DNA from: Candidatus Thioglobus sp.
GTDB taxonomy: Bacteria; Pseudomonadota; Gammaproteobacteria; PS1; Pseudothioglobaceae
Reading direction: 5' to 3'
Assembly (NCBI GenBank): GCA_028352435.1
Contig: JAOMMB010000001.1
Location: 82,570 to 146,569 of the forward strand
Length of the DNA stretch: 64,000 bases
Both the position numbers and the translations under genes were made by a program. Positions 21,817-30,934 of this stretch are shown piece by piece (positions within the stretch are counted from its first letter, which is position 1; the number at the start of each line of letters is the position of its first letter). The notes under the pieces are model-generated. The model had not been told where the DNA came from and did not search any database. It saw only the letters and a list, made by a program, of their open reading frames with translations.

Positions 21817-22494
21817 ATGATGAAACAACTTGGATTGCCTATTTCTCTAAATACAAAGATGCTGTTAGGTAATTTTTCTGCTGAAAAAAATCAAGCATTA
21901 CTTGCTTTTATTGACAATTTATTTCCTCAAGAGCATTCATCAGTTTTATTTGTCTCAGGGTATAAATCTACCGGCAAGACACATCTCTTGCAAGGCTGTA
22001 TTTTTAAAGCATTAGAGCAGGATTTAAAAGCAGTTTATGTAGATATCAGACAAGTATTACCCACTCATTTTTTAAATACATTGTCTGATTATGATTGGGT
22101 CTGTATTGACAATATTGATCAATTAAGTGAGATCCAGCAACAAGAATTGTTTGATCTTTATAATCAAATTAAGCAAACTAAAACCAAGTTAGTAGTTTCA
22201 GCTTCAAAGCCCCCTGGTGAATTAACTGTATTAAAGGATCTTAAAACTCGATTATCTTTAGCGGTTGTTTACCGTTTGGAGCAGCTTGATGATCAAGAAA
22301 AGATTGATTTAATTCAGCGCAAGATGCAAGATAAAAACCTTGATATCGATGATAAAGTTTATGCGTATCTATTTAAAGTCTTTTCTAGAGATTTAAGCGA
22401 AGTGTTGTCTGTGATTGATAAGTTAGATCAGGAATCTTTAAGGCAAAAAAGTCCAATTTCAATTCCTTTTGTGAAGAAAGTTTTAAAAATTTAG
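21817..22494 (+). CDS. hda: DnaA regulatory inactivator Hda-like AAA+ protein
   Basis: A 225-residue DnaA-like AAA+ ATPase without a DNA-binding domain IV. In E. coli Hda works with the sliding clamp to stimulate ATP hydrolysis by DnaA and prevent re-initiation. The N-terminus (MKQLGLPISLN) contains a QLxLP-like clamp-binding motif. The P-loop is GYKSTGKTHLLQG and the Walker B region WVCIDNIDQL. The frame extends 66 bases upstream into pgsA, but the paired ATGs at 21817 and 21820 put the clamp motif right at the N-terminus as in Hda. The end overlaps a convergent gene by four bases. Confidence 0.9.
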   Translation: MMKQLGLPISLNTKMLLGNFSAEKNQALLAFIDNLFPQEHSSVLFVSGYKSTGKTHLLQGCIFKALEQDLKAVYVDIRQVLPTHFLNTLSDYDWVCIDNIDQLSEIQQQELFDLYNQIKQTKTKLVVSASKPPGELTVLKDLKTRLSLAVVYRLEQLDDQEKIDLIQRKMQDKNLDIDDKVYAYLFKVFSRDLSEVLSVIDKLDQESLRQKSPISIPFVKKVLKI

Positions 22495-22898
22495 CGTTTT
22501 TTTCTAAAATTAAATTTAGCAATTCTAGGCATAAGTTTTGAAAAAGGAATTGAAGATAAATCTGGATAATGTGCATTGATCTTATCCACTAAGATTGTAA
22601 TATCATTAATTTTATCGCCATTATCCACCCCCATTAACTCCTGCAAAGCCAGTAAGCCACCCATTTTTATTTTAGACTGCTGACCAACCGAAAGATTGTT
22701 AACGTTGTGAGTTTTTAATACGAAATCACTATTATCTCGTAAGTGATAGTAGACGGATTGACATGAGTCTGATGAGTCATGATTCAAACATGAGCCAAAT
22801 TCTTTTTCAGCTACACAGTCTTTGGCAGCAAATTTACAGCCACAGCGGCTGCTAAGAATTAAATGTGAAAAGGGACAAGTGAAGTGTTCATAAGCCAT
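22491..22898 (-). CDS. Cysteine-rich N-terminus hypothetical protein
   Basis: I do not recognise this 135-residue protein. All six cysteines fall in the first 46 residues (positions 8, 19, 21, 28, 37, 46), including a CGC triplet. This suggests a metal- or cluster-binding N-terminal segment like those of small zinc or iron-sulfur proteins. The C-terminal half has no cysteine and contains hydrophobic helical stretches and a basic end. It has no signal peptide. It is convergent with hda (four-base overlap) and divergent from cysG. An iron-sulfur or zinc role is only inference. Confidence 0.65.
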   Translation of the reverse strand: MAYEHFTCPFSHLILSSRCGCKFAAKDCVAEKEFGSCLNHDSSDSCQSVYYHLRDNSDFVLKTHNVNNLSVGQQSKIKMGGLLALQELMGVDNGDKINDITILVDKINAHYPDLSSIPFSKLMPRIAKFNFRKKR

Positions 22899-22976
22899 AA
22901 CAATAGGTGTTTTGTGTATTTAATTTACGTTAAGACATTATAATGTAAGCTTTTATTTCGAACGATCGAATATCTG

Positions 22977-24362
22977 ATGAATTACCTACCTATTTTTATT
23001 GATATTAAGCAAAAGCCTTGTTTAGTGGTTGGCGGTGGTGATATTGCCTACCGAAAAATGTCACTTTTATTAAAGGCAAATGCCCAAGTAACTTGCGTTG
23101 ACAAATCAGCTTGTGAAAATGTCCAAGCTTTGGCTGACCAAAACAAGATTGCTTTAATCAAGAGAAACTTTGAAGCCAGTGATATAAATACTCAAGCCCT
23201 GATCATTTCTGCCACTAATAATACTCAAGTGAATGCCCAAGTTTCCAAACTGGCTCATAGTGCTAATATTCCAGTAAATGTAGTGGATTCTCCAGATTTG
23301 TGTTCATTTATTATGCCATCAATTGTTGATAGATCTCCAATTATAATTGCCATCTCTTCAGCAGGAAAAACACCGGTATTAGCGCGTTTAATTCGTGCAA
23401 AGTTAGAGAGTACTATTCCCCATGCTTATGGAAAGTTAGCAGAGTTAGCAGGTAGTTTTAGAGATCAAGTTAAAGCAAAATTTACCAATATTGAGGATAG
23501 ACGATTTTTCTGGGAGCGATCCTTTTCAGGTATTGTTGCTGAAAAAGTATTCTCTGGACGAGTAGATGAGGCTAAGGCTACTATGCAGAAGCAACTTGAC
23601 GACTCAACTGATAGTGATGTTGGTGAGGTGTATTTAGTGGGTGGCGGTCCAGGTGATCCTGATCTACTAACATTTAAAGCCTTGCGCCTCATGCAACAAG
23701 CAGATGTTATTTTGTATGATCGCTTAGTTTCAGAAGGTGTGATGGAATTAGTTAGGCGAGATGCTGAACTTATTTATGTCGGTAAAGAGCGTGATAATCA
23801 CAGCGTACCTCAAGAGGGCATTAACCAATTATTGGTTGATTTGGCTAAAAAGGGTAGACGCGTTTGTCGCTTAAAGGGCGGTGATCCGTTTATTTTTGGA
23901 CGTGGAGGCGAAGAAATTGAAACCTTAGCTGAAAATGGCATTCCATTTCAAGTTGTACCGGGTATTACTGCAGCATCAGGTTGCTCAACTTATTCAGGAA
24001 TTCCATTAACGCATCGTGATTACTCACAATCTTGTCGTTTTGTAACAGGCCACCTTAAAGATGGCAGTATGAACCTACCTTGGGACGAATTGGCAGTTGA
24101 GCAGCAAACCATTGTGTTCTATATGGCACTTAAAGGTGCAAAGCATTTATCAGATAAGCTTATAGAACATGGAATGCGTGGCGATATGCCAGTGGCCCTA
24201 GTTGAGAAAGGTACAACACCTGATCATCGTGTATGGACAACAACGCTAGTTGAATTACCAACAATTGTGGCTACTCAGCCAATCAAGGCGCCAACGTTAA
24301 TTATTGTTGGTGAAGTGGTTAAATTAAGAGAAAAACTTAATTGGTTTGATCCGAGTGATTAG
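22977..24362 (+). CDS. cysG: Siroheme synthase (CysG, trifunctional)
   Basis: Makes siroheme from uroporphyrinogen III. Residues 1-210 form the SirC-like dehydrogenase/ferrochelatase domain, with a Rossmann motif VVGGGDIAYRKMSLLL. Residues 216-461 form the SAM-dependent uroporphyrinogen methyltransferase, with VYLVGGGPGDPDLLT, VILYDRLVS, RLKGGDPFIFGRGGEE and VPGITAASG. Length (461) matches E. coli CysG. Siroheme is the cofactor of assimilatory and reverse dissimilatory sulfite reductases, so in a sulfur oxidiser it would feed sulfur metabolism; no sulfite reductase gene is in the window. Four bases are shared with the convergent gene at its end. Confidence 0.96.
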   Translation: MNYLPIFIDIKQKPCLVVGGGDIAYRKMSLLLKANAQVTCVDKSACENVQALADQNKIALIKRNFEASDINTQALIISATNNTQVNAQVSKLAHSANIPVNVVDSPDLCSFIMPSIVDRSPIIIAISSAGKTPVLARLIRAKLESTIPHAYGKLAELAGSFRDQVKAKFTNIEDRRFFWERSFSGIVAEKVFSGRVDEAKATMQKQLDDSTDSDVGEVYLVGGGPGDPDLLTFKALRLMQQADVILYDRLVSEGVMELVRRDAELIYVGKERDNHSVPQEGINQLLVDLAKKGRRVCRLKGGDPFIFGRGGEEIETLAENGIPFQVVPGITAASGCSTYSGIPLTHRDYSQSCRFVTGHLKDGSMNLPWDELAVEQQTIVFYMALKGAKHLSDKLIEHGMRGDMPVALVEKGTTPDHRVWTTTLVELPTIVATQPIKAPTLIIVGEVVKLREKLNWFDPSD

Positions 24363-24556
24363 TCTTTAGCGCCCATTGATTTAAAGATTTTTCCTGCTGG
24401 ACAAAAACCAGTAAAAGCAGATTGGAATAAATTAAAACCCACAAAGAAAGTTAGCCATAACCAGTTTGCTTCTGCAAACATATTGCTGTTATTTACAAGT
24501 AATGAGATCATGATAATGGCGCCCGCCATAGCGGATACTGCGTTGTTAACTTTCAT
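24359..24556 (-). CDS. DUF2892 (YgaP-like) small inner-membrane protein
   Basis: A 65-residue protein of two hydrophobic segments with the pattern of the DUF2892/YgaP transmembrane domain: NNAVSAMAGAIIMISLL, then WLWLTFFVGFNLFQSAFTGFCPAGKIF, including the family's FCP near the second helix. The open frame reaches a TTG at 24577, but AAGGA lies eight bases before the ATG at 24556, which gives the better start. The function is unknown; in YgaP this domain anchors a rhodanese. It is convergent with cysG. Confidence 0.8.
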   Translation of the reverse strand: MKVNNAVSAMAGAIIMISLLVNNSNMFAEANWLWLTFFVGFNLFQSAFTGFCPAGKIFKSMGAKD

Positions 24557-24602
24557 TTGTTTATTCCTTAGTTTCAAAGCCCCATTATAATCCTATATTA
24601 GG

Positions 24603-24608
24603 TATAAT
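24603..24608 (+). promoter_or_regulatory. -10 element of the tRNA-Leu promoter
   Basis: TATAAT placed 12 bases before the first base of tRNA-Leu, right for a start site about five bases upstream of the mature RNA. A second TATAAT lies at 24586-24591. The -35 match is poor. Confidence 0.6.
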
Positions 24609-24620
24609 TTCAAATTCTTC

Positions 24621-24705
24621 GCGGGAGTGGTGGAATTGGTAGACACGCTGGATTTAGGTTCCAGTGTCGTAAGACGTGAGAGTTCGAGTCTCTCCTTCCG
24701 CACCA
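24621..24705 (+). tRNA. tRNA-Leu (anticodon TAG)
   Basis: An 85-base class II tRNA. The acceptor stem GCGGGAG pairs with CTTCCGC with one G-U. The anticodon stem CTGGA/TCCAG encloses loop TTTAGGT, giving anticodon TAG (Leu, CUN codons). There is a long variable arm (GTCGTAAGACGT), a GTTCGAG T-loop, discriminator A and an encoded CCA. Confidence 0.97.
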
Positions 24706-24724
24706 TATTTATACAAGGTGACAT

Positions 24725-25546
24725 ATGAAGACGTTTATTCTACATAGTCAAGACTTGTCAATAGCAAAACTTGTTTCTAAAAAAGTTGACGCTGTTGTTC
24801 AACAAAAGCGAACTCATTTTCGCTTTACCACAAATAAAATTATTGATTTAGACGCCTTAAGAGAGGCGTTTAAACTCGATTTTAATTTTGTGCCTGCGTC
24901 ATTCTCACCCAATCAAACTGCACTTTTAGTGAGCGACATGGATTCAACTTTAATCAATATTGAATGTATTGATGAAATTGCCGATTTTGCTAATTTAAAG
25001 CCACAAGTAGCAAAAATTACCGAGCTTGCTATGCAAGGCAAGATTGATTTTGACGCTTCTTTAGCGCAGCGTGTTGCCCTATTAAAAGGCTTAGATGTTT
25101 CAGTATTGGAAAAGGTTTATACAAATAAGCTTCAAGTAAATGCTGGTGGAAGAGAGCTGATCGATTTCTTAAAGAGTAAGCATATCAAAAGTGCAGTGGT
25201 ATCTGGTGGATTTACTTACTTTACTGATCGATTGACCAAAGATATTGGACTTGATTATTCTAGGGCTAATATTTTAGAAGTTGAAAATGGCTGTTTAACT
25301 GGTCTCACTCAAGGTGGTATTATTAACGCAAAAGCGAAAGCTGATTTTGTTCATGAACTGTGCCAAAAGCATACATTTGACGCCATTCAAGTGATTGCTG
25401 TTGGCGATGGTGCAAATGATTTGGCGATGATGAAAGTTGCAGGACTGTCTGTTGCATACCATGCAAAACCAATTGTGGCAAAACAGGCGGATATCTCCAT
25501 TAATGTTGGTGGATTAGATAAAATTATAGATTTATTTGATGAATAA
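24725..25546 (+). CDS. serB: Phosphoserine phosphatase
   Basis: HAD-family phosphatase completing serine synthesis. The 273-residue protein has the catalytic motif I LLVSDMDSTLINIE, motif II in IKSAVVSGGFTYF, and motif IV VIAVGDGANDLAMM. About 75 residues precede the catalytic domain, where larger SerB proteins carry an ACT-like region; here this part is short. It follows tRNA-Leu and is six bases ahead of ccmF. Confidence 0.95.
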   Translation: MKTFILHSQDLSIAKLVSKKVDAVVQQKRTHFRFTTNKIIDLDALREAFKLDFNFVPASFSPNQTALLVSDMDSTLINIECIDEIADFANLKPQVAKITELAMQGKIDFDASLAQRVALLKGLDVSVLEKVYTNKLQVNAGGRELIDFLKSKHIKSAVVSGGFTYFTDRLTKDIGLDYSRANILEVENGCLTGLTQGGIINAKAKADFVHELCQKHTFDAIQVIAVGDGANDLAMMKVAGLSVAYHAKPIVAKQADISINVGGLDKIIDLFDE

Positions 25547-25552
25547 TTTAAT

Positions 25553-27457
25553 ATGTTAGTTGAACTTGGACATTTCGCATTAGTTTTAGCATTGGCTTTT
25601 ACTTTCTTGCAAGTTATATTGCCAACAATAGGGCTTATTAAAGGTGATTTTTCACTAGCCCAGCTATCACGTCCTATGTTGTGGGCTCAGTTCTTTTGGG
25701 TGTTGGTAGCATTTGCTGTTTTGATGTATGCGTTCGTTGTAGATGATTTCTCTGTTAAGTATGTAGCCAATAATTCTAATACTGATTTACCAGACATGTT
25801 TAAGATTTCAGCTGTGTGGGGTGCACATGAAGGATCATTATTATTGTGGGCGTTGGTATTATCAAGTTGGAGTTTAGCAGTTTCAATTTTTTCTAAACGG
25901 CTACCAAGAGACGTTCTAACTCATATTCTTATTATTCTAGGTGTCATTAGTATTGGATTTTTATTATTCCTATTACTCACCTCTAACCCATTTGAGCGAT
26001 TAGATATTATTCCTTTGCAGGGTCGAGAACTTAATCCGTTATTACAAGATTTTGGCCTGATTATTCACCCACCAATGCTTTACATGGGTTATGTGGGCAT
26101 GGCTATACCATTTGCTTTTGTGTTGTCATCTCTTATTCGTGGACAGCTTGATTCTACTTGGCTAAGATGGTCTCGTCCTTGGACTTTGGTGGCTTGGTCA
26201 TTCTTAACCTTTGGTATTACGCTAGGCTCATGGTGGGCATATTATGAGCTCGGCTGGGGCGGTTGGTGGTTCTGGGATCCAGTTGAGAATGCCTCATTTA
26301 TGCCATGGTTAGTAGCAACTGCGTTAGTGCATTCACTCAGTGTGAGTGAAAAGCGTGGCGCCTTTAAGCATTGGACTGTATTGCTAGCCATTGCAGGATT
26401 TTCTTTAAGTTTATTAGGTACTTTTTTAGTCAGATCAGGCATTTTAACGTCGGTTCACTCCTTTGCGTCAGACCCTGCTAGAGGTGCATTTATTTTAGCC
26501 TTCTTGATTGTTGTTATCGGTGGATCATTAGCACTATATGCATGGCGGGCTTCACTCATGCGTAGCCAAAACTCTTTCTCTTGGCTATCTAGAGAGAGTG
26601 GACTGTTGGTTAATAACATTTTGTTAGTTGCCGCTATGTTGAGTGTTTTTCTAGGCACCATGTATCCTCTATTATTAGACTCTCTAGGTTTGGGAAAAAT
26701 TTCAGTGGGCGCACCATACTTTGACGCTGTGTTTGTTCCGATTATGATTCCTGCTGTTTTAGCCATGGTTATTGCGCCATTCTTACGCTGGAAAAAAGAT
26801 ACGATTTCTCGAATCACGACTGTTTTGAAGCCAGTATGGTTAGGTGTAGGTTTGCTATTTTTGGCCAGCTTTTTAATCGTTGATAATACTTTTGTTTCGT
26901 TGGCGGTGTTCTTGTTTATCTGGATTGTTCTGCATTCTATAACATTATTAGTAACCCGAATTCGTCAGAAGGGCTCAATGAGTCTTGCTTTTATTGGCAT
27001 GATTTTAGCTCATATTGGTATTGCAATATTCTTGCTAGGGGCGACAGTCACAACACAGCTTGGTATAGAAAAAGATATAAAAATGGAAGTTGATCAGCAA
27101 ATAACCATCAAAGGTTATGAATTTGTATTTAAGGGCGTAGAGAGTTTTTCTCAACAAAACTATCAAGGCCATAAAGGTAAGATTGAAATTTATTTAAAAG
27201 GTGATTTGATTGCTAAATTGAATCCAGAAAAACGTCAATACGTCACTGGCATGCCAATGACAGAAGCTGCTATCGATCCAAGCTTGTATCGAGACTTATA
27301 TGTTGCCTTGGGTGAATCTTTAGGAGATGGTGCCTGGAGTTTGAGAATTTACTACAAGCCACTGATAAGATGGATTTGGCTTGGTGGCTTGTTTATTTCA
27401 TTAGGTGCTTTATTTGCAGCATTTGATAGAAGATATCGTCTGAGGGTTAAATCATGA
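25553..27457 (+). CDS. ccmF: Cytochrome c-type biogenesis protein CcmF (haem lyase)
   Basis: Multi-pass membrane protein that ligates haem to apocytochrome c in system I maturation. The 634 residues contain the tryptophan-rich WWD motif ELGWGGWWFWDPVENASFMPW, conserved histidines in the LIIHPPMLYMGYVG and ALVHSLSVSEKRG segments, and about 14 hydrophobic helices. It is translationally coupled to ccmI by a four-base overlap. The other ccm genes (ccmA-E, G, H) are not adjacent, unlike the single E. coli operon. Confidence 0.96.
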   Translation: MLVELGHFALVLALAFTFLQVILPTIGLIKGDFSLAQLSRPMLWAQFFWVLVAFAVLMYAFVVDDFSVKYVANNSNTDLPDMFKISAVWGAHEGSLLLWALVLSSWSLAVSIFSKRLPRDVLTHILIILGVISIGFLLFLLLTSNPFERLDIIPLQGRELNPLLQDFGLIIHPPMLYMGYVGMAIPFAFVLSSLIRGQLDSTWLRWSRPWTLVAWSFLTFGITLGSWWAYYELGWGGWWFWDPVENASFMPWLVATALVHSLSVSEKRGAFKHWTVLLAIAGFSLSLLGTFLVRSGILTSVHSFASDPARGAFILAFLIVVIGGSLALYAWRASLMRSQNSFSWLSRESGLLVNNILLVAAMLSVFLGTMYPLLLDSLGLGKISVGAPYFDAVFVPIMIPAVLAMVIAPFLRWKKDTISRITTVLKPVWLGVGLLFLASFLIVDNTFVSLAVFLFIWIVLHSITLLVTRIRQKGSMSLAFIGMILAHIGIAIFLLGATVTTQLGIEKDIKMEVDQQITIKGYEFVFKGVESFSQQNYQGHKGKIEIYLKGDLIAKLNPEKRQYVTGMPMTEAAIDPSLYRDLYVALGESLGDGAWSLRIYYKPLIRWIWLGGLFISLGALFAAFDRRYRLRVKS

Positions 27458-28614
27458 GTATGACAATTTGGTTTGGTGTTATGTTGGCTTTATCCATTGC
27501 TTGGGCGGTGTGGTTTTTAAAAAGACCATTGGCCGATAATGGGGTTGATTTAGAGCAATCAAACATTGACATTGGAAAGCAAAAAAAGCTTGAGTTACAA
27601 GCTGATCTTGCCCAAGGCTTGATTGATCAAGAGCAATTTGAACAAGCGCTTGAAGAGATATCAAATACATTGGCGTTAGAGCTTAAACAAGCAGACTCTA
27701 AAACACTGACTAAGTCAAATGCTAATATTTGGATCGTTGTGGTTGTTATACTGCTACCGATTTTTACAATCAGTGTTTATCAAAATTTAAGCAATTACAC
27801 ACCGACTAGTAAGTCAGCTTCTATTGACTTGCCACCTTTAACGCTTGATCAAAGTGTTGTTAAGATTGAGCAACATTTAAAAGAAAACCCGCAAGATGTT
27901 AAGGCCTGGAAAATGCTTGGTTTAAGTTATTTTGATTTAAATAAAATTGAAGAGTCACTTAAGGCTTATGAGAAAGCTTATCAAATTGATTCTAGTGACC
28001 CCAGGTTATTGGTTGAATATGCATCTGCTTTAATCAGTGCCAATGATGACCAATTTACACCAAAGCCTATAGGGTTGATCAAGAAAGCTTTAGAGATTGA
28101 GCCCAATGCCCCTGATGCACTTTACTTAGCTGGCTTGTTTGCCGCTAATGCTCAAGATTTTAAACTGGCTAAAACTCTATGGAATAAGGCATTAAGCGCA
28201 CTACCTGAGCAAAGTGTTGACCGACAAGCGTTAGTCAGTATTTTGGCAGAGTTAAGTCGTGTTGAAAGTGGCGATATTAGTAATACAGTAACAGTTAATG
28301 TGGTGATTTCTGATGAAATATTAGCTAGCCGATCTGCCGATGATTATTTAATGATTTACGCTAAGGCTGCCCAAGGCAGACCAATGCCGATTGCTATTCA
28401 AAAATTACCAATTAAAGCATTTAATGGCCAAATAGTATTGAGTGATATGAATTCTATTATGTCAGATAAGCTTTTGTCACAACATGACAAGGCTATTGTT
28501 GTTGTGCGAATAAGTGCAACAGGTGGCGCTATGAAGCAAGCAGATGATTTGCAGGTTGCTAGTGAAATTATTACCATTGCAGACAATCCAAGCGTAACCC
28601 TAAATCTAAAATAA
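27454..28614 (+). CDS. ccmI: Cytochrome c-type biogenesis protein CcmI (TPR)
   Basis: Apocytochrome c chaperone component of system I. The 386 residues begin with a transmembrane helix, then a cytoplasmic coiled stretch with [20 protein letters not shown], then a second helix near residue 100. A periplasmic TPR region ([20 protein letters not shown] and following repeats) and a C-terminal beta-rich domain complete it. This layout matches CycH/CcmI. It follows ccmF with overlap and precedes dapE by four bases. Confidence 0.9.
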   Translation: MSMTIWFGVMLALSIAWAVWFLKRPLADNGVDLEQSNIDIGKQKKLELQADLAQGLIDQEQFEQALEEISNTLALELKQADSKTLTKSNANIWIVVVVILLPIFTISVYQNLSNYTPTSKSASIDLPPLTLDQSVVKIEQHLKENPQDVKAWKMLGLSYFDLNKIEESLKAYEKAYQIDSSDPRLLVEYASALISANDDQFTPKPIGLIKKALEIEPNAPDALYLAGLFAANAQDFKLAKTLWNKALSALPEQSVDRQALVSILAELSRVESGDISNTVTVNVVISDEILASRSADDYLMIYAKAAQGRPMPIAIQKLPIKAFNGQIVLSDMNSIMSDKLLSQHDKAIVVVRISATGGAMKQADDLQVASEIITIADNPSVTLNLK

Positions 28615-28618
28615 ATCC

Positions 28619-29749
28619 ATGAGTAAAACAATACAACTAGCTCAATCTCTGATTAAAATTGATTCAGTAACGCCTAATGATAAAGGTTGTCAGGCATTAA
28701 TGACTGATCATTTAAAGCAGTCAAATTTTGAAATCAGCGATCTTAAATTTGAAGAAGTAGACAATTTTTGGGCCCAGCATGGTGCTGGATCTCCTGTATT
28801 TGTTTTTGCTGGGCATACTGATGTTGTGCCTGTGGGGGATACCTCAAAATGGGATTTAGATCCATTTTCTGGTGAAGTAAAAGACGGTATGCTGCATGGT
28901 CGAGGTGCGGCTGATATGAAAGGTTCTCTGGCGGCTATGCTAGATGCTAGTGAGCGCTTTGTAAAGGATTATCCGGACCATAAAGGCACGATTGGTTATT
29001 TGATTACCTCAGATGAAGAGGGGCCAGCTGTTAACGGCACTGTCAAGGTTTGCGAACATTTAAATAAAATCGGACAAAACGTTGATTATTGCTTGGTGGG
29101 TGAGCCATCAGCGACTAACGTTTTGGGTGATGTCATTAAAAATGGACGTCGAGGCTCTCTTAATGGCACACTAACGATTGTCGGCAAGCAAGGCCATATT
29201 GCCTACCCTCATTTGGCAAATAACCCAATTCATCTAGCTGTTCCAGTTCTGAATGAGCTGTGCGAAGAGTTATGGGATAAGGGTAATGAATATTTTCCTG
29301 CAACCAGTTTTCAAGTATCAAACATTCATTCTGGCACTGGGGTGACCAATGTTATTCCTGGTACTATTGAGGTTGTGTTTAATTTTCGTTATTCGACCGA
29401 GTCGACTCATGAAGGTTTACAAAAAAGAGTGTGCGATATTCTAGATAAGCACAACCTTAAATATGAAATCGATTGGAACCATTCGGGCTATCCATTCTTA
29501 ACGCCTAAAGGCGATTTGGTGGCCAGCTGTGTTGACGCTATTAAAAAAGTCATGAATGTGGATACACAACTATCCACCTCTGGTGGCACTTCAGATGGGC
29601 GTTTCATAGCGCCGATTTTAAATGCTCAAGTTGTAGAGTTAGGACCTATTAATGCCACGATTCACCAAGTCAATGAGTGCGTTTCAGCCAAAGATTTAAA
29701 TGATTTAAGTGAAATCTATTATCATATTCTTAAAAATATCTTAGTTTGA
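28619..29749 (+). CDS. dapE: Succinyl-diaminopimelate desuccinylase
   Basis: M20 family zinc hydrolase giving LL-diaminopimelate for lysine and peptidoglycan. The 376-residue protein shows the metal-binding segment [12 protein letters not shown], the [14 protein letters not shown] segment with the bridging Asp, catalytic [15 protein letters not shown], and late [14 protein letters not shown]. Family length is matched. It belongs to a tight + strand run ccmF-ccmI-dapE-trmD; dapA lies 2.5 kb downstream. Confidence 0.96.
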   Translation: MSKTIQLAQSLIKIDSVTPNDKGCQALMTDHLKQSNFEISDLKFEEVDNFWAQHGAGSPVFVFAGHTDVVPVGDTSKWDLDPFSGEVKDGMLHGRGAADMKGSLAAMLDASERFVKDYPDHKGTIGYLITSDEEGPAVNGTVKVCEHLNKIGQNVDYCLVGEPSATNVLGDVIKNGRRGSLNGTLTIVGKQGHIAYPHLANNPIHLAVPVLNELCEELWDKGNEYFPATSFQVSNIHSGTGVTNVIPGTIEVVFNFRYSTESTHEGLQKRVCDILDKHNLKYEIDWNHSGYPFLTPKGDLVASCVDAIKKVMNVDTQLSTSGGTSDGRFIAPILNAQVVELGPINATIHQVNECVSAKDLNDLSEIYYHILKNILV

Positions 29750-29750
29750 T

Positions 29751-30428
29751 ATGATGCGTTTTGACGTCATCACCTTGTTTCCTGACATGTTTTGTGCGAT
29801 TAAGGACGAAGGTGTTGTCGCTCGAGGTATTAAAAAATCATTGCTTGAAATTCATACCTGGCAACTCAGAGATTATTCTGATAACAAGTATCGTAATGTT
29901 GATGATAAACCTTATGGCGGCGGCGCTGGTATGGTGATGCAGGTTAAGCCCATTCGAAGCTGCATTGAGCAAATAAAACAAAAAAATCCAAGTTCTAAAA
30001 TTATTTACTTATCACCTCAAGGTCAAAAACTCACCCATCAACTAGCTATTGAAATCTCCAAACTTGAATCAGTCACACTATTATGTGGGCGTTATGAAGG
30101 TGTTGATGAGCGCGTGATTGAGCATGACGTAGACTTAGAGGTGTCCATTGGTGATTATGTGATTAGTGGGGGTGAGCTAGCCGCCATGGTTTTGATTGAC
30201 AGTGTGAGCAGACATGTACCCGGCGTTTTGGGTAATGTAGAATCCCTTAATGATTCATTTGCTAATGGTTTACTTGATTATCCGCACTATACTCGTCCAG
30301 AAATTATTGATGGCCAGCAAGTGCCAGAAGTTTTGCTCAGTGGACATCAAGCAAATATTGATGCTTGGCGTGAGGATCAATCACTTAAAAGCACTAAAAA
30401 GAAGCGCCAAGATCTCATTAAAAAATAG
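29751..30428 (+). CDS. trmD: tRNA (guanine-N1)-methyltransferase
   Basis: SPOUT enzyme methylating G37 of tRNAs. The knot region is clear: LLCGRYEGVDERVIEHDVDLEVSIGD in part, then YVISGGELAAM, and the early DDKPYGGGAGMVMQ. The 225-residue length is slightly short of E. coli TrmD. Two ATGs (29751, 29754) are possible starts. The usual partners rpsP, rimM and rplS are not beside it; here it follows dapE. Confidence 0.96.
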   Translation: MMRFDVITLFPDMFCAIKDEGVVARGIKKSLLEIHTWQLRDYSDNKYRNVDDKPYGGGAGMVMQVKPIRSCIEQIKQKNPSSKIIYLSPQGQKLTHQLAIEISKLESVTLLCGRYEGVDERVIEHDVDLEVSIGDYVISGGELAAMVLIDSVSRHVPGVLGNVESLNDSFANGLLDYPHYTRPEIIDGQQVPEVLLSGHQANIDAWREDQSLKSTKKKRQDLIKK

Positions 30429-30435
30429 CGCTTAT

Positions 30436-30463
30436 TTGCTTTTTTGGAAAAAAAATTTATAAT
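30436..30463 (+). promoter_or_regulatory. Promoter of the first glnK-amtB pair
   Basis: TTGCTT (30436-30441), a 16-base spacer and TATAAT (30458-30463). It would give a leader of about 115 bases before glnK. That leader has a small hairpin, TTACAA/TTGTAA (about 30475-30502), but no intrinsic terminator and no pair of A1/G4 six-base loops, in contrast to the second glnK-amt leader. Confidence 0.55.
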
Positions 30464-30585
30464 AACTGCATTATTTTACAACGTCGTAGAGTTTTGTAAT
30501 CAAGCATTGTTGCTAACAAGTTGCCCATGAAGGGTTTATTTCTAATTGCGAATAATAATATTTGTAATTATCAAAGGAGAGAAGT

Positions 30586-30924
30586 ATGAAATTTGTAACG
30601 GCAATTCTACGACCGCATAAATTAGATGATGTTAGAGAAGCACTTTCAGAAGTGGGTATATCTGGCATTACAGTCACCGAAGTTAAAGGCTTCGGTCGTC
30701 AAAAAGGGCACACCGAGTTATATCGTGGCGCTGAATATCAAGTTGATTTTTTACCAAAAATTAAATTAGAGTTGGCAATACCTGCATCAAAACTTGATGT
30801 TGTTATTGACACCATTAGTAATATTGCCAATTCAGGCAAAGTTGGTGATGGCAAAATTTTTGTAACTAATTTAGATAAAGTCGTTCGTATTCGCACAGGC
30901 GAAACTGATCAAGACGCACTTTAA
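30586..30924 (+). CDS. glnK: Nitrogen regulatory protein PII (first copy)
   Basis: Trimeric PII signal protein of 112 residues that senses 2-oxoglutarate and ATP/ADP and can plug Amt channels. The T-loop GRQKGHTELYRGAEYQVDF carries the uridylylation Tyr, and the nucleotide-binding B- and C-loops are visible in GKVGDGKIFV and VVRIRTGETDQDAL. A strong AAAGGAGAG precedes the ATG. It is ten bases upstream of amtB, the classic glnK-amtB pair. Confidence 0.93.
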   Translation: MKFVTAILRPHKLDDVREALSEVGISGITVTEVKGFGRQKGHTELYRGAEYQVDFLPKIKLELAIPASKLDVVIDTISNIANSGKVGDGKIFVTNLDKVVRIRTGETDQDAL

Positions 30925-30934
30925 GGAGTAAAAA

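Noticed and set aside
22385..22576. Minus-strand frame spanning the hda end
   Set aside because: Overlaps two better-supported convergent genes in other frames.
30464..30585. Sigma-54 promoter or ANTAR site in the first glnK leader
   Set aside because: No TGGCAC-N5-TTGC match, no six-base loop pair with A1/G4 and no terminator; only a small hairpin is present.
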